Counted from the first letter of the stretch, positions 35,536 through 45,627 are shown. The stretch is 64,000 nt of DNA from Mariniradius saccharolyticus AK6 (GCF_000330725.2 NZ_AMZY02000011.1:1-64000), one strand, 5' to 3'. Notes: generated by a model from the sequence alone, not told the origin. Made by a program: numbers and translations.

Positions 35536-37482
35536 ATGTCCAACGTCATCATCAACCGCGTCCAGGAATTCCTCAAAAGGTTTCCGCCGTTCTACTTCCT
35601 CGATGAACGGTCGCTAACCGTGGTCGCCAGTGCTGTCGAAGTTCGCTACCATGGCCGAGGGGAATACCTGTTTCGCAGGGGCGAACCCGCCCAACAGTTC
35701 TTTTTTGTGCTGAAAGAGGGACAGGTACATCTTTTGGCGCAGGATGGAATGTCGACAAAGGTCGCAGAGGTATGTGATGAAGGTGACGTCTTTGGTGTCT
35801 TGGCACTGCTTGGAAAGCGCCCCTACATCCTCGATGCCTTGGCGATCGAGGACAGCTTGGTTTATGCGGTTCCGGTAGCAGTTTTTGAGAAGATATTGCA
35901 GGAAAACAGCCGAGTAGCCCTATTCTTTGCGGCTGGATTCGCCTCGGGTCAGTTGGTTGTGCGCAAGGACCTTTCCCAGTCACAAAAGGCGCGGACGGCA
36001 TTCCAAGACATCTCCAAAGACAACGGATTGATGATTTTCACCGGCCAATCTGATTGGCGGTTTTCGAAAGAGGTTCTTACCTGCCCAAGCGGACTAGCTA
36101 TCCAAAACGCTGCCCGATTGATGGCCGAACGCGGCGTCGGTTCGATTGTCGTAGTCAACGAATCCCACCATCCCCTCGGCATCATTACCGACAAGGACCT
36201 GCGCAACAAGGTAGTCGCACAAGGCCTTAGCATGGCGACACCTGTCGAAAAACTGATGAGCAGCCCGGTACTGACCAAAAGCCAAGACGCAGGTTTTTCA
36301 GACCTGTACCTCAGCATGATCAAAAACAGGCTGCACCACCTCATCATCACCCAAGACGGAACTGACAGCAGTCCGGTTTGTGGAATCCTTTCCGACCACG
36401 ATATCTTGCTTTCGCAGGGAAATAGCCCCGCTGTCCTGATTCATGCCCTGATGAATACCTGGGACATCCAAGAAATGGCAAAAATCCGCGACCAAGCCGA
36501 AAAGCTGCTGAAGTATTACCTCGAAAATGAAGTCTCTATGGACTTTGTGGCAAGTGTGATCACTGAGGTCAACGATACGATCATCCAAAGATCGGTGCAA
36601 TTAGCGGTCGAAAAACACGCTGTTGGATATTCAGAATTCGCTGATCTCAAATTCTGTTTCCTGTCCCTGGGCAGTGAAGGCAGGGAAGAGCAGCTGCTCC
36701 GAACTGACTTGGACAACGCGATTGTCTACGAGGATGTGGCTGATTCGGATGCCGAAAAAGCGCAGGCCTTCATGCAGCTGATCGGGCAGGAAGTGATAGA
36801 AAGTCTGATGGCATGCGGATTTCGAGCCTGTCCCGCTGAAATGATGGCCAATAATCCCCAATGGTGCCAACCTGTTTCCGCTTGGAAAAAGTATTTCTCC
36901 GACTGGATCCTCAGCCCAAATCAAAAAGCTTTACTCAACGCCACGATCTTCTTTGACTTCAGGCCGGTGTACGGGGAAACGTCCCTGGCGACAGCACTAA
37001 GCTCCCATATCTACCAAGAGATCGCGGATCGAAGTATTTTCCTCAATTTTTTGGCAAAAAACGCGCTCACGAATCCCCCACCCTTGGGCTTTTTCAAAAA
37101 CTTCCTCGTCGAGAAATCGGGGGAACAAAAAGACAAGTTCGATATCAAATTGCGGGCAATGATGCCATTGGCCGACATTGCGCGGTTGCTGGTATTGAGC
37201 CACCGGGTGGTGGGTATCAACAACACCTTCAAGCGCTTTGAAAAGTTGGCTGAACTCGAACCCAATTATGTCGAATTGATGCAGGAATCAGGCAAAGCCT
37301 ATGAAATACTCATGCGGATGCGGGCCATCGAGGGTCTGAACACCCAAACTGATGGCCGCTATATTGACCCGGGAAGCCTTGGGAAATTGCAACGGCAGCT
37401 GTTGAAAAATGCTTTTGCCCCGATCGATGAGCTGCAGAAGATCGTGCAGGTTCGGTACCAACTGGATTTTTTCAAGGGCTGA
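35536..37482 (+). CDS. cNMP-binding, CBS, DUF294 nucleotidyltransferase-like protein
   Basis: A 648-aa multi-domain regulator. An N-terminal cyclic-nucleotide-binding fold (about 15-130) with RGEYLFRRGEPAQQFFFVLKEG, then a CBS pair (about 175-295) with GSIVVVNESHHPLGIITDKDLR and SPVCGILSDHDILL, and a DUF294 nucleotidyltransferase domain (about 310-450) with LGSEGREEQLLRTDLDNAIV (Gly379-Ser380, Arg383, Glu385, Asp391 and Asp393 of the GS...DxD motif), as in the N-terminal part of GlnD. A helical DUF294_C domain completes it. The domain set is known to travel with acetate symporters; the substrate of the transferase is unknown. The exonuclease starts 1 bp after the stop. Confidence 0.93.
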   Translation: MSNVIINRVQEFLKRFPPFYFLDERSLTVVASAVEVRYHGRGEYLFRRGEPAQQFFFVLKEGQVHLLAQDGMSTKVAEVCDEGDVFGVLALLGKRPYILDALAIEDSLVYAVPVAVFEKILQENSRVALFFAAGFASGQLVVRKDLSQSQKARTAFQDISKDNGLMIFTGQSDWRFSKEVLTCPSGLAIQNAARLMAERGVGSIVVVNESHHPLGIITDKDLRNKVVAQGLSMATPVEKLMSSPVLTKSQDAGFSDLYLSMIKNRLHHLIITQDGTDSSPVCGILSDHDILLSQGNSPAVLIHALMNTWDIQEMAKIRDQAEKLLKYYLENEVSMDFVASVITEVNDTIIQRSVQLAVEKHAVGYSEFADLKFCFLSLGSEGREEQLLRTDLDNAIVYEDVADSDAEKAQAFMQLIGQEVIESLMACGFRACPAEMMANNPQWCQPVSAWKKYFSDWILSPNQKALLNATIFFDFRPVYGETSLATALSSHIYQEIADRSIFLNFLAKNALTNPPPLGFFKNFLVEKSGEQKDKFDIKLRAMMPLADIARLLVLSHRVVGINNTFKRFEKLAELEPNYVELMQESGKAYEILMRMRAIEGLNTQTDGRYIDPGSLGKLQRQLLKNAFAPIDELQKIVQVRYQLDFFKG

Positions 37483-37483
37483 T

Positions 37484-38158
37484 ATGGGCTTGCTCGACTT
37501 CCTTTTTCCAAAAAGAATCCATAAAGCCGATTTTGTTCGGCATTACGAAGATGCGTTCTCAAAACCCATTCCACCGCTACGGAAAATACCCCAACTCCAA
37601 TTTACCGTTTTGGATACGGAAACCACAGGTTTGGATATCCGCAGGGATGAGATTCTTTCTTTTGGAGCGGTAAAGGTGAAAGGATACCTGATTGAGGTAA
37701 AGGATTCTATCGAACTCTATTTGGATACGGAGAAATTCAAAAAAGAATCCGTTGCCGTCCACCAAATCTTGAATCCATCAGATACCCTGTCAAAACTCGG
37801 ATTTGCAGAGGCTTTTTTGGCATATATCGGGACGGATATCTTGGTGGGCCATCATCTTGGATTTGATATCCAAATGCTGGAAAAAACGCTTCGCCCATTT
37901 GGGCTCGCCAAAATCCTGAATCCCTTGCTCGATACACATGGCTTGGCATTTCGCTTGGAGAAAGGTCCCTTCGCCCAAAAAATACCCATGAAGCCTGGAG
38001 AATATGCCTTGGACGAAGTTTGTGCCCGATATGGAATCCCGCTGGACGATCGGCATACAGCAGCGGGGGATGCTTTTCTCACCGCCCAACTCCTGATGAA
38101 GCTGTTGAAACTGGCCGAGCAAAAAGGCATTGCGGATTTTCGAAGCTTGATTCGCTGA
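37484..38158 (+). CDS. 3'-5' exonuclease, DnaQ/DEDDh family
   Basis: A 224-aa exonuclease from the ATG at 37484, which begins directly behind the regulator's stop, so coupled translation is likely. The DEDDh active site is complete: Asp44 and Glu46 (LDTETTGLD), Asp128 (HHLGFDIQML), His191 and Asp196 (HTAAGDAFLT). It resembles the epsilon-like proofreading subunit, but the N-terminal 35 residues (DFLFPKRIHKADFVRHYEDAFSK) and operon context differ. In this module it may act on a nucleotide product or RNA rather than on replication errors (inference). It ends 4 bp from the convergent TonB receptor gene. Confidence 0.93.
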   Translation: MGLLDFLFPKRIHKADFVRHYEDAFSKPIPPLRKIPQLQFTVLDTETTGLDIRRDEILSFGAVKVKGYLIEVKDSIELYLDTEKFKKESVAVHQILNPSDTLSKLGFAEAFLAYIGTDILVGHHLGFDIQMLEKTLRPFGLAKILNPLLDTHGLAFRLEKGPFAQKIPMKPGEYALDEVCARYGIPLDDRHTAAGDAFLTAQLLMKLLKLAEQKGIADFRSLIR

Positions 38159-38162
38159 CAAC

Positions 38163-40409
38163 TTAGTACCTAAATCCCAGTTTCAGCCCACCATAGTAAT
38201 TTCTCCCTGGCGCGGGCTGGAAGAATCTTCCTGCCAAGGCATTCAGGTCATTGCCAAGACTGTAGGCTTCATCCAGTAAATTATCCACCCCGGCATACAG
38301 CTCCAAGTCCCAGCTCGCACCCAACAGATACCTCCATCCCAAACGCGCACCAAGAAGGTTGTAGGAATCCTGAAATACGGTATTCGCATCATTGAGCGGA
38401 ATCGTGTCCACGTAATGGTGGGTGACATTGGCATATAATCCAAACCTGCTCCTGATATCCAACATATTGACCAAGGAATTTGGAGCAACACCAGTCAGTT
38501 GGTTGCCCGAGAAATCATTGCCCCCACTTTCGTAGTCTGCAAAATAGAAATAATGGCCCGTGAACGCATGGACCAACTTGATCTCTTGGATCCTTGTCGC
38601 TTGATTTCTCAGCAGCGCATAGTCTAAAGAAACCTCCACGCCTTTTTGGTCGGTTGCCCCGGCGTTTCGAAACAAGACCACGCCTTGGTCATTGGTATAG
38701 GAAGTGATGGTTTCCGAAAGCCTGAAATAAAATGCGGTCGCATCCAGGTTGAAAATCCCAAATGAGCTTCGATAGCCCAGTTCATAATTGATGCCGCGCT
38801 CGGCTTGCAGGTCCAGGTTGATGCTTCCCTCATTGGTACGAACTTCTGCAACAGTCGGCGGCGAAAATCCCGAACTCACACTGGCATGGATTCCAGAAAG
38901 CTCGTTGAGCTTATAGACAAATGCCAAGCGGGGGATGAAAGCCGGGTCAAACTTTTTGGTGTTGTTGGATGGATCGTTGGGGCCGGCATCAACGGTACGA
39001 TTGATATTGTAGCGGGTAAAATTCTCGCTAAAGCCCAGCGTCATGATCAGCTTTTGGGTCCAATCAATCTCAAACTGCTGGAAAAGAAATGCCTGCGTGG
39101 TCTGCAGCTCGTCCGAAAAACGGATCGTATCCGCCTGACCGCCGCGGTTGCCAAAATTCTGGGCAGATGTTTTCCCCAATTGGTATTCTGCTCCTACCAC
39201 AAACCTCACGGGCATCCCAGCCCATCTGTCCTCAAAGTTGAATTTGGTACGGCCGCCGTAGCTGAAACCCGTTTCTTTCTTGTAGTCAAGGATAAAAGGG
39301 TTTTCAAAATCGTTGGTGTTGATGTAAAGCGCCGTGGTATTTTGGACTTTGTCAGTCAGTCGATACCGATGGCTGAGCGTACCGTAAAGGGTTTTTTGTG
39401 CAATGGAACTGTTTTGTGCCACTGAACCCGGTCTCGCCTGTTGGCGGTTTTCATTCACCTGCGTTTGGTTGAGCGCTCCGGGTATTTGGTAAAACAAATC
39501 TGCGTACAGGATTTGGGTAGAAATGGATTGCCTTTCCGAAGGATTGCTGTGCAATGCGAGTTGGAAAACCTTCCGGTCCACGGCGCTATGTTCCCGATAA
39601 CCGTCTGATTTTTGGGAAACAAAAGAAGCGCTGATGCCACCTTTCTCAGTTTTTTGGTCAATGCCAATCCTGTACCTCCTCAATCCAAAATCCCCAATTC
39701 CAAAATCCGTCGAAATCAGATTTTGCTCAACCAGCTTCCTGCTTTCCATGCTGATGACGCCGCCATTCCCCGCTCCGAAGATACTTCCCGCAGGGCCTTT
39801 GATGATCTCCGTGTTTTGGATGTTGGAAAGATCCAGCAGGTTCATGGCCGTGGTTCCATCAGGAGCGGTAAAAGGTATGTCGTTCCAATAAACCTTTACA
39901 TTACGAACGCCAAATGGCGAGCGCAGGGCACTTCCCCGAATCGAGATACGGACACTCGCCGGGGACCTTTCTTCCACCCGAATGCCCGGTTTGGTGTTGA
40001 AAGCAGAAAGGAACGAATTCTCATTGAAGCGGTACAATTCCATTTCTCGCACCTTGCTGATGGCACCTGCTTGATGTGTAATGGGCCTTTCAGATTCAAA
40101 ACCCTGCACAATCACCTCGCCGAGGGAATTCATTGCGGGAGAAAGCGATATCTCCATTTGACCCTGATTTGGGTCAATTTGCATACTGTAAGTCTGATAA
40201 GCGATATGTGAAAAAGTGACGGCAACCGATGAGGAAATATTCAAAATTACTTGCCCATTTTGATCGGAAATCTGGTTGGAGCCTCCTTGGATTTTGACCA
40301 CGACGCCGGGAATCGTTTCCTTCGACTGTGCATCCCGCAATGTCAACAGGGTCTGGGCAAAAGCACTCCAATTCAAAATGAACAAACAGAAAATAAACCA
40401 ATACTTCAT
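38163..40409 (-). CDS. TonB-dependent receptor, siderophore-type
   Basis: A 748-aa outer-membrane receptor from the ATG at 40409 (MKYWFIFCLFILNWSAFAQ), a clear signal peptide; the longer frame from 40445 adds 12 residues. An N-terminal carboxypeptidase-regulatory-like domain (about 22-105) is followed by the plug (about 115-230: VRISIRGSALRSPFGVRNVKVYWNDIPF, then IIKGPAGSIFGAGNGGVISM) and the barrel ending YYGGLKLGFRY. No SusD partner is adjacent, and the style fits uptake of iron-complexes or small molecules. The ligand cannot be named from sequence. No Fur box or periplasmic partner was recognised. Confidence 0.9.
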   Translation of the reverse strand: MKYWFIFCLFILNWSAFAQTLLTLRDAQSKETIPGVVVKIQGGSNQISDQNGQVILNISSSVAVTFSHIAYQTYSMQIDPNQGQMEISLSPAMNSLGEVIVQGFESERPITHQAGAISKVREMELYRFNENSFLSAFNTKPGIRVEERSPASVRISIRGSALRSPFGVRNVKVYWNDIPFTAPDGTTAMNLLDLSNIQNTEIIKGPAGSIFGAGNGGVISMESRKLVEQNLISTDFGIGDFGLRRYRIGIDQKTEKGGISASFVSQKSDGYREHSAVDRKVFQLALHSNPSERQSISTQILYADLFYQIPGALNQTQVNENRQQARPGSVAQNSSIAQKTLYGTLSHRYRLTDKVQNTTALYINTNDFENPFILDYKKETGFSYGGRTKFNFEDRWAGMPVRFVVGAEYQLGKTSAQNFGNRGGQADTIRFSDELQTTQAFLFQQFEIDWTQKLIMTLGFSENFTRYNINRTVDAGPNDPSNNTKKFDPAFIPRLAFVYKLNELSGIHASVSSGFSPPTVAEVRTNEGSINLDLQAERGINYELGYRSSFGIFNLDATAFYFRLSETITSYTNDQGVVLFRNAGATDQKGVEVSLDYALLRNQATRIQEIKLVHAFTGHYFYFADYESGGNDFSGNQLTGVAPNSLVNMLDIRSRFGLYANVTHHYVDTIPLNDANTVFQDSYNLLGARLGWRYLLGASWDLELYAGVDNLLDEAYSLGNDLNALAGRFFQPAPGRNYYGGLKLGFRY

Positions 40410-40549
40410 GGGTGGAATTTTTGGGAAAGGTAAAGAGAAACGCAAAGCTGGGGAACAAAAAATGGAGGATTGGTGGTATTGTCGGACTTAGTGCCTGATT
40501 TCAAATGGTAGAAAAAAATCCCGAAGGCGGTTTTATTCATCTCCAACGT

Positions 40550-40590
40550 TCAAAAAACAAAAACCCCCGGATTCCTCCGAGGGTTTTCAA
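40550..40590 (-). terminator. Rho-independent terminator of glyA-tatC-rpiB
   Basis: aaacccccgg (40561-40570) and ccgagggttt (40577-40586) form a 10-bp stem with one C-A mismatch on the plus strand, which becomes a G-U wobble on the minus strand, so it favours the minus strand. On that strand the stem is followed by tttttgtttttt. It is immediately behind the rpiB stop at 40595. Confidence 0.87.
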
Positions 40591-40594
40591 ATCT

Positions 40595-41032
40595 TTATTG
40601 ACAAGCAATCTTCTTCACCCGATTCTCGTGCCTTCCGCCCTCAAATTCTGTTTGGATAAAGACTTTCGCCATCTTTTCAGCCAAGTCATACGCAACAAAC
40701 CTAGCGGGAATCGCGATCACATTGGCGTCGTTGTGCTGACGGGCAAGCGCTGCCAAGTCCTCGTTCCAACAGAGCGCGGCGCGGATTCCTTGGTGTTTGT
40801 TGGCCGTAATGGCGACGCCGTTGCCACTTCCGCAAATGACGATGCCAAGATCAAACTCTCCCTGTTCTATCGCCGTTGCCAAAGGGTGCACATAATCCGG
40901 ATAGTCCACGGAGGCATTGGAAAAGGGTCCAAAATCCTTGACCTCGTATCCAGTCTCCTGCAATGCAAGAATCATTTTATTCTTGTACTCGAATCCGGCG
41001 TGGTCACCCCCGATGGCGATTTTCTTAGGCAT
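40595..41032 (-). CDS. rpiB: Ribose 5-phosphate isomerase B
   Basis: A 145-aa RpiB/LacAB-type isomerase for ribose 5-phosphate and ribulose 5-phosphate in the pentose phosphate pathway. It starts MPKKIAIGGDHAG, with Asp10-His11, the active-site Cys67 in CGSGNGVAITANK, His100 (RQHNDANV), and the closing EFEGGRHENRVKKI. A second ATG at 41038 would add two residues. It overlaps the end of tatC by a few bases, and the terminator follows directly. The glyA-tatC-rpiB order is widespread in Cytophagales (recollection). Confidence 0.96.
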   Translation of the reverse strand: MPKKIAIGGDHAGFEYKNKMILALQETGYEVKDFGPFSNASVDYPDYVHPLATAIEQGEFDLGIVICGSGNGVAITANKHQGIRAALCWNEDLAALARQHNDANVIAIPARFVAYDLAEKMAKVFIQTEFEGGRHENRVKKIACQ

Positions 41033-41882
41033 TGTCATTGTATTTGAGGTTCTCCAAGCGTTCTTTCTCCGCTCTCTTTTTTTCCAGTCTCTTGGCAATC
41101 ATAATCCCGACTTCGTAAAGTACCAAAATTGGCATTGCAATCAACAACTGTGAAATCACATCCGGCGGTGTGATAATTGCCGCCACTATTAGGATTACAA
41201 CAATCGAATGACGTCGATAAGTTTTCAACATCGCTGAAGTCACCAAGCCCGACATGGACAGGAAATAGATTACCACTGGAAGTTGGAACATGATCGCTGA
41301 TGCCAAAACCAGCATTACCAACGTATTGACATAAGATGTAATATCAAATTCGTTGAGGATCGTGGGATCCAACTGGTAGTTGGCGAGGAAGTTGATGGAA
41401 AGCGGCGCTAGGATAAAATAGCCAAATGCTGCACCTGCAAAGAATAGCAAACTGACAAAAAACACCGCGCCTCTCGCTGCCTGCTTTTCTTTACTGTAAA
41501 GGCCAGGGCTGATGAATTTCCAAAACTCCCAAAAAATATAGGGGAACGAAATCACCAATCCCACCACCATACTCGAGGTCAGGTGCATGGAAAATTGGCC
41601 TGTCATCTGACGGCTTTGGATCGTAAATGGAAGCGTATCGATACACAATGCAGTAATCCCAAAATAATCAGCCACTTGACACAGTAGTCTGTAAGTGACA
41701 AAATCGACTTTGGACGGTCCAAGGATAACTTGCCCAAAGACAATGCTCTTAGAAAGGAACGCAACAATGGTCAGAATCAAAATCGCAGCCAGCGATCTTA
41801 AGAGATGCCAACGCAATTCCTCCAAATGGTCCAAAAAGGACATGCCTTCCTCTTCCTCGTCTTTATACTGATCTAGCGCCAC
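41025..41882 (-). CDS. tatC: Sec-independent protein translocase TatC
   Basis: A 285-aa inner-membrane core component of the twin-arginine translocase, which recognises folded exported proteins. It has the family's MSFLDHLEELRWHL opening and six membrane helices, with SFPYIFWEFWKFISPGLYSKEK as the conserved cytoplasmic loop/periplasmic cap (Phe-Pro and Glu). The start used is a GTG at 41882, adding an acidic, disordered N-terminus (ALDQYKDEEEEG), as seen in relatives; an ATG at 41843 would give the minimal form. No tatA/B gene is adjacent. It is in an operon with glyA (15 bp upstream) and rpiB. Confidence 0.95.
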   Translation of the reverse strand: MALDQYKDEEEEGMSFLDHLEELRWHLLRSLAAILILTIVAFLSKSIVFGQVILGPSKVDFVTYRLLCQVADYFGITALCIDTLPFTIQSRQMTGQFSMHLTSSMVVGLVISFPYIFWEFWKFISPGLYSKEKQAARGAVFFVSLLFFAGAAFGYFILAPLSINFLANYQLDPTILNEFDITSYVNTLVMLVLASAIMFQLPVVIYFLSMSGLVTSAMLKTYRRHSIVVILIVAAIITPPDVISQLLIAMPILVLYEVGIMIAKRLEKKRAEKERLENLKYNDNA

Positions 41883-41897
41883 AGATGAAGGATATAA

Positions 41898-43166
41898 TTA
41901 ATACAACGGAAACTGGATCATCCAATCATTCACTTCCTTCTTGATAGAAGCGAGGACACTATCATCAGCGTGATTGTGGAGTGCCTTGTCAATCAGGTGG
42001 ACGATCTTCTTCATATCTTCCTCTTTCAGCCCCCGCGTGGTGACGGCAGCCGAACCGACCCTCATGCCTGAAGTAACGAACGGTGAACGGGTATCAAAAG
42101 GAACCATATTTTTATTGATCGTAATATCGACTTTGCCGAGCGTCTCCTCAGCCAGTTTTCCGGTGAGGTCTTTGTTGCGGAGGTCAATCAGCATCAAGTG
42201 GTTGTCAGTACCTCCGGAAATAATCTGGTAGCCCAAGCTTACAAAAGTCTGCGCCATGACAGCGGCATTCTTTTTCACTTGGAGGATGTAGGCCATGTAG
42301 TCGTCCGACAAAGCCTCCTCAAAGGCAACGGCTTTCGCCGCGATGATATGCTCCAACGGTCCACCTTGGGTACCTGGAAACACGCCGGAATCCAAAAGTG
42401 AAGACATTTTCCTCAACTCGCCTTTTGGGGTTTTTAGCCCAAAAGGATTGTCAAAATCATCCCTCATCAGGATCAATCCGCCTCTTGGTCCCCTCAAAGT
42501 CTTGTGCGTGGTAGTCGTGACGATATGGCAATGATCCAAGGGGTCATTCAACAATCCTCTCGCAATCAATCCCGATGGATGGGAAATATCCGCCAAAAGC
42601 AATGCGCCCACTTGGTCAGCGATGTCCCGGAGTCTCTCGTAATCCCAATCCCTGCTGTATGCAGACGCCCCGCAGATGATCATTTTTGGCTTTACGGCCA
42701 AGGCTTTTGCCTCCACCTTGTCATAGTCGATGACGCCCGTTTCTTCCTCCACGCCATAAAAATGTGGCTGGTAAAGTTTCCCGGAGAAATTGACCGGTGA
42801 ACCGTGGGTCAAGTGCCCACCATGTGAAAGATCAAAACCGAGGATCGCATCACCTGGATTGAGGCAGGCAAGGAAAACTGCTGCATTGGCCTGTGCTCCT
42901 GAGTGCGGCTGCACATTGGCCCAAGTCGCGCCAAAGAGCTGTTTGGCCCGGTCAATGGCAATCTGCTCGATTTCATCGACTACTTCGCAACCCCCATAAT
43001 ACCGCTTTCCGGGCAAGCCTTCCGCATATTTGTTGGTCAACACGGTCCCTGCGGCTTCCATTACCTGCTTGGACACGAAGTTTTCGGATGCAATCAATTC
43101 AATGCCTCTTCGTTGACGGTTTTCTTCCTTCGAGATGAGGTCAAAAATCACTTGGTCTCTTTTCAT
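41898..43166 (-). CDS. glyA: Serine hydroxymethyltransferase
   Basis: A 422-aa PLP enzyme that interconverts serine and glycine with tetrahydrofolate, supplying one-carbon units. PLP Lys222 is in [14 protein letters not shown]. Other landmarks are [11 protein letters not shown] near the start, [21 protein letters not shown] and [11 protein letters not shown] with the PLP-binding Asp-x-x-His. It is the first gene of the operon with tatC and rpiB (downstream on the minus strand). No riboswitch-like fold was seen upstream in 43167-43284. Confidence 0.97.
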   Translation of the reverse strand: MKRDQVIFDLISKEENRQRRGIELIASENFVSKQVMEAAGTVLTNKYAEGLPGKRYYGGCEVVDEIEQIAIDRAKQLFGATWANVQPHSGAQANAAVFLACLNPGDAILGFDLSHGGHLTHGSPVNFSGKLYQPHFYGVEEETGVIDYDKVEAKALAVKPKMIICGASAYSRDWDYERLRDIADQVGALLLADISHPSGLIARGLLNDPLDHCHIVTTTTHKTLRGPRGGLILMRDDFDNPFGLKTPKGELRKMSSLLDSGVFPGTQGGPLEHIIAAKAVAFEEALSDDYMAYILQVKKNAAVMAQTFVSLGYQIISGGTDNHLMLIDLRNKDLTGKLAEETLGKVDITINKNMVPFDTRSPFVTSGMRVGSAAVTTRGLKEEDMKKIVHLIDKALHNHADDSVLASIKKEVNDWMIQFPLY

Positions 43167-43284
43167 GGGGGAAATTTCAATTCAGCGCCAAAAATAGCTT
43201 TAACCAATGGATAATCCAATGAAAGAAAACAAGAATCCCTCCGTCCAAAAAGAAGGTGGGATTCGGAAAGGACTTGACAATTGA

Positions 43285-45552
43285 TCAAAACGGTATCCTC
43301 ACATTCAGCGCAATGTTTCTACCCATTTGGTTGATGCCGAAAGGGCGGAAAAGGGACATGTGGTCGAGGTAAGTTTTGTTGAGCAAGTTGGTGCCAGACA
43401 AATACACATCCAGCGTATTTTTACCAATCTCAATGTTGCCCCCCACGTTCATCCCCAATAGATAATATCCGGGCGTCGCTTCTTCCAATGGCGCGGCCCT
43501 GTTCTGGTCAAAAATCCATGAGCCCAAAACGCTGATATAAGGACGCTTGATCGCTCCCATATCCTGCAGCCTGAAATCCACCGATTGGATCCAGCGGAAT
43601 GCAGGAATGTAGGGCAAATAGCTCCAGTCATCCCTTCTTTGACCGATGACCATGCTGTACGAAGTCGTGAATCCAAACCATTTGGCTTGGGTTGGGTTCA
43701 GCTCAAACTCCAACTCAGAGCCATATAGCCTCGCATCCGCCTGCTCAAACTCCCAGATATCGAGGTTGCCTTCCATTTCCCCGGTAGGCGCAAAGAAGAT
43801 GTAATTGTCGATAAAATTGTAGAAAACCTCCCCCGAAAGTGCGAAGCCCTTTCCGGCATAGCGGATCCCAAAGTCGGTTTGGATATTCTGCTCGCGTTGG
43901 AAAGAAGCATTTCCCCGCTCAAACCTGCTGGTGCCGGGATGTACGCCGTTTGAGAACAGCTCCGCCAAATCAGGCGCACGGAAACCTTGGGCCACATTGG
44001 CTCTGAATCTCCAATGGTTGTTGGGTCGGAAAGTAGCGCCACCGCTTGCAGTGAAGCCGTCAAACTCCCGTGTCAAGCGTCTATCCTCAGGTTCTCCGGG
44101 AAGTATAAATCCGAAATCAATGAAATGCTGCGCCGAAGCGTCTGCCACAACTTTTCGGTAGTCATAGCGCAATCCACCCTGTATGACCCATTTGTCTTTG
44201 TTGTAATTCAACAATCCGTACAAAGACCTGTCGTCCTTCGTGGCATCTGGAATCAGAAACTCCTGGGCGTTGGCATAATTGATATTTTTGAAGTAGAAAC
44301 CCTGTACACCAACGATCGCTTCCAAATGGGGATTGATAGACTTGAAGTATTTGATGTCATAAAGGAAGTTGTTGATCTTCAATCCCAAATCCACTACATC
44401 TGGGCCGCTTTCTACTTCTTCGCGGAAGTTCATGTGATATCCGAAGGTGGCCTTGAGCTTGTCTTCTCCCAAAAACACATTTGTTTCGGAATTGAAAAAA
44501 TGGTCAGTGACATCTTGGTAGGGCACTTGTGATTTGCGGTCTCCCCGTGTGGTCACCAGTTCATCCAAAATGTCCGGCTCCATGATGCCGAGTTTTTGTT
44601 TTAGATAGGTATACCTCAAGCGTGTATCTCCCCATTTTTTCTGCAAACCAACGCCAGTTTTGAAGTTTTGGGTATTGAATCGCGTATTTCCAATGGCCCG
44701 CCCATCGCCATCCAAGTAGTCTGCATGGGATTCTACTGCACCCCTTGCGGACCACACAAAGCCGTTAGTGGTAGCTCCCTTGACACCCAAATCAGAGCGA
44801 AGCCCGAGGGAATTGCTGTAGGCGCGCAGGTTAACGTCGCCTTCGACATCGCCGAGGGCAGCGTCTTTTTCCTCGATCAAATTGACTACTCCGGCCATCG
44901 CGCCCGAACCGTAAATCAGCGACGCAGGGCCTTTGATCATTTCAACATTTCCGATCCCTGTTTCACTAAGGCCCAAACCATGGTCGGCTCCCCATTGTTG
45001 GTTCTCGAACCTTCCTCCTTGATACACAGACAATACCCGACTGAATGAAAGTCCCCTGATGACAGGCTTGCTGATTCCAGGTCCAAGTGATATCTCACTC
45101 ACGCCGGGAGTCCTTGTCAATGCCGTCATTAAACTCGGTGCAGGCGCTTTGAGGATATCCGCTCTGCCAACTTTTTCGATCGAAATTGGCGAGCTTTCTT
45201 TGCTCATGACATAGGCGCCGGAAATTACCACTTCGTCCATGTTGGCGATGTCTTCCTCGAGTTGGATGACGATTTCATCCATGTTTGCCTTTGCTTCTAT
45301 CCTCTTCACAATCGTCCCATAACCCACAAAGGAAACTTGGACCGTAAGGTTTTTTTGTGGCAAGGATGTGATCGTAAATGTCCCGTCGAGGTCAGTTACG
45401 GCACCCCTGTTGAGCTCGGGAATAAATACAGTAACGCCTGGGATTGGGGAGTTGCTTGTTTTATCGACTACCCGACCCGATAATTTTAAATCTTGTGCAG
45501 CCAAAGCGCTCAATGTAATGAACACCATGGCTAAAGCCAGTATAATTCTCAT
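43285..45552 (-). CDS. TonB-dependent receptor with metal-linked partner
   Basis: A 755-aa outer-membrane receptor. Signal peptide (MRIILALAMVFITLSALAAQ), carboxypeptidase-regulatory-like domain (about 22-105: LSGRVVDKTSNSPIPGVTVFIPELNRGAVTDLDGTFTI), plug (about 130-240: GISKPVIRGLSFSRVLSVYQGGRFENQQWGADHG, EMIKGPASLIYGSGAMAGVVNLIEEKDA) and a barrel ending RNIALNVRIPF. A small His-rich exported protein is encoded 75 bp upstream and is probably co-transcribed. That points to metal or metal-complex uptake, perhaps zinc, copper or cobalt, but no direct evidence shows which. No SusD is adjacent. Confidence 0.9.
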   Translation of the reverse strand: MRIILALAMVFITLSALAAQDLKLSGRVVDKTSNSPIPGVTVFIPELNRGAVTDLDGTFTITSLPQKNLTVQVSFVGYGTIVKRIEAKANMDEIVIQLEEDIANMDEVVISGAYVMSKESSPISIEKVGRADILKAPAPSLMTALTRTPGVSEISLGPGISKPVIRGLSFSRVLSVYQGGRFENQQWGADHGLGLSETGIGNVEMIKGPASLIYGSGAMAGVVNLIEEKDAALGDVEGDVNLRAYSNSLGLRSDLGVKGATTNGFVWSARGAVESHADYLDGDGRAIGNTRFNTQNFKTGVGLQKKWGDTRLRYTYLKQKLGIMEPDILDELVTTRGDRKSQVPYQDVTDHFFNSETNVFLGEDKLKATFGYHMNFREEVESGPDVVDLGLKINNFLYDIKYFKSINPHLEAIVGVQGFYFKNINYANAQEFLIPDATKDDRSLYGLLNYNKDKWVIQGGLRYDYRKVVADASAQHFIDFGFILPGEPEDRRLTREFDGFTASGGATFRPNNHWRFRANVAQGFRAPDLAELFSNGVHPGTSRFERGNASFQREQNIQTDFGIRYAGKGFALSGEVFYNFIDNYIFFAPTGEMEGNLDIWEFEQADARLYGSELEFELNPTQAKWFGFTTSYSMVIGQRRDDWSYLPYIPAFRWIQSVDFRLQDMGAIKRPYISVLGSWIFDQNRAAPLEEATPGYYLLGMNVGGNIEIGKNTLDVYLSGTNLLNKTYLDHMSLFRPFGINQMGRNIALNVRIPF

Positions 45553-45627
45553 TGCTTGGAAATGAACAAATAAATTGGGGATGGAAAAAACGAGGATTGC
45601 CTTTCACAGGATCAACCCAAAAAACAA

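Noticed and set aside
43167-43284. Riboswitch upstream of glyA
   Set aside because: A glycine riboswitch would fit by function, but the 118-bp gap shows no recognisable aptamer core.
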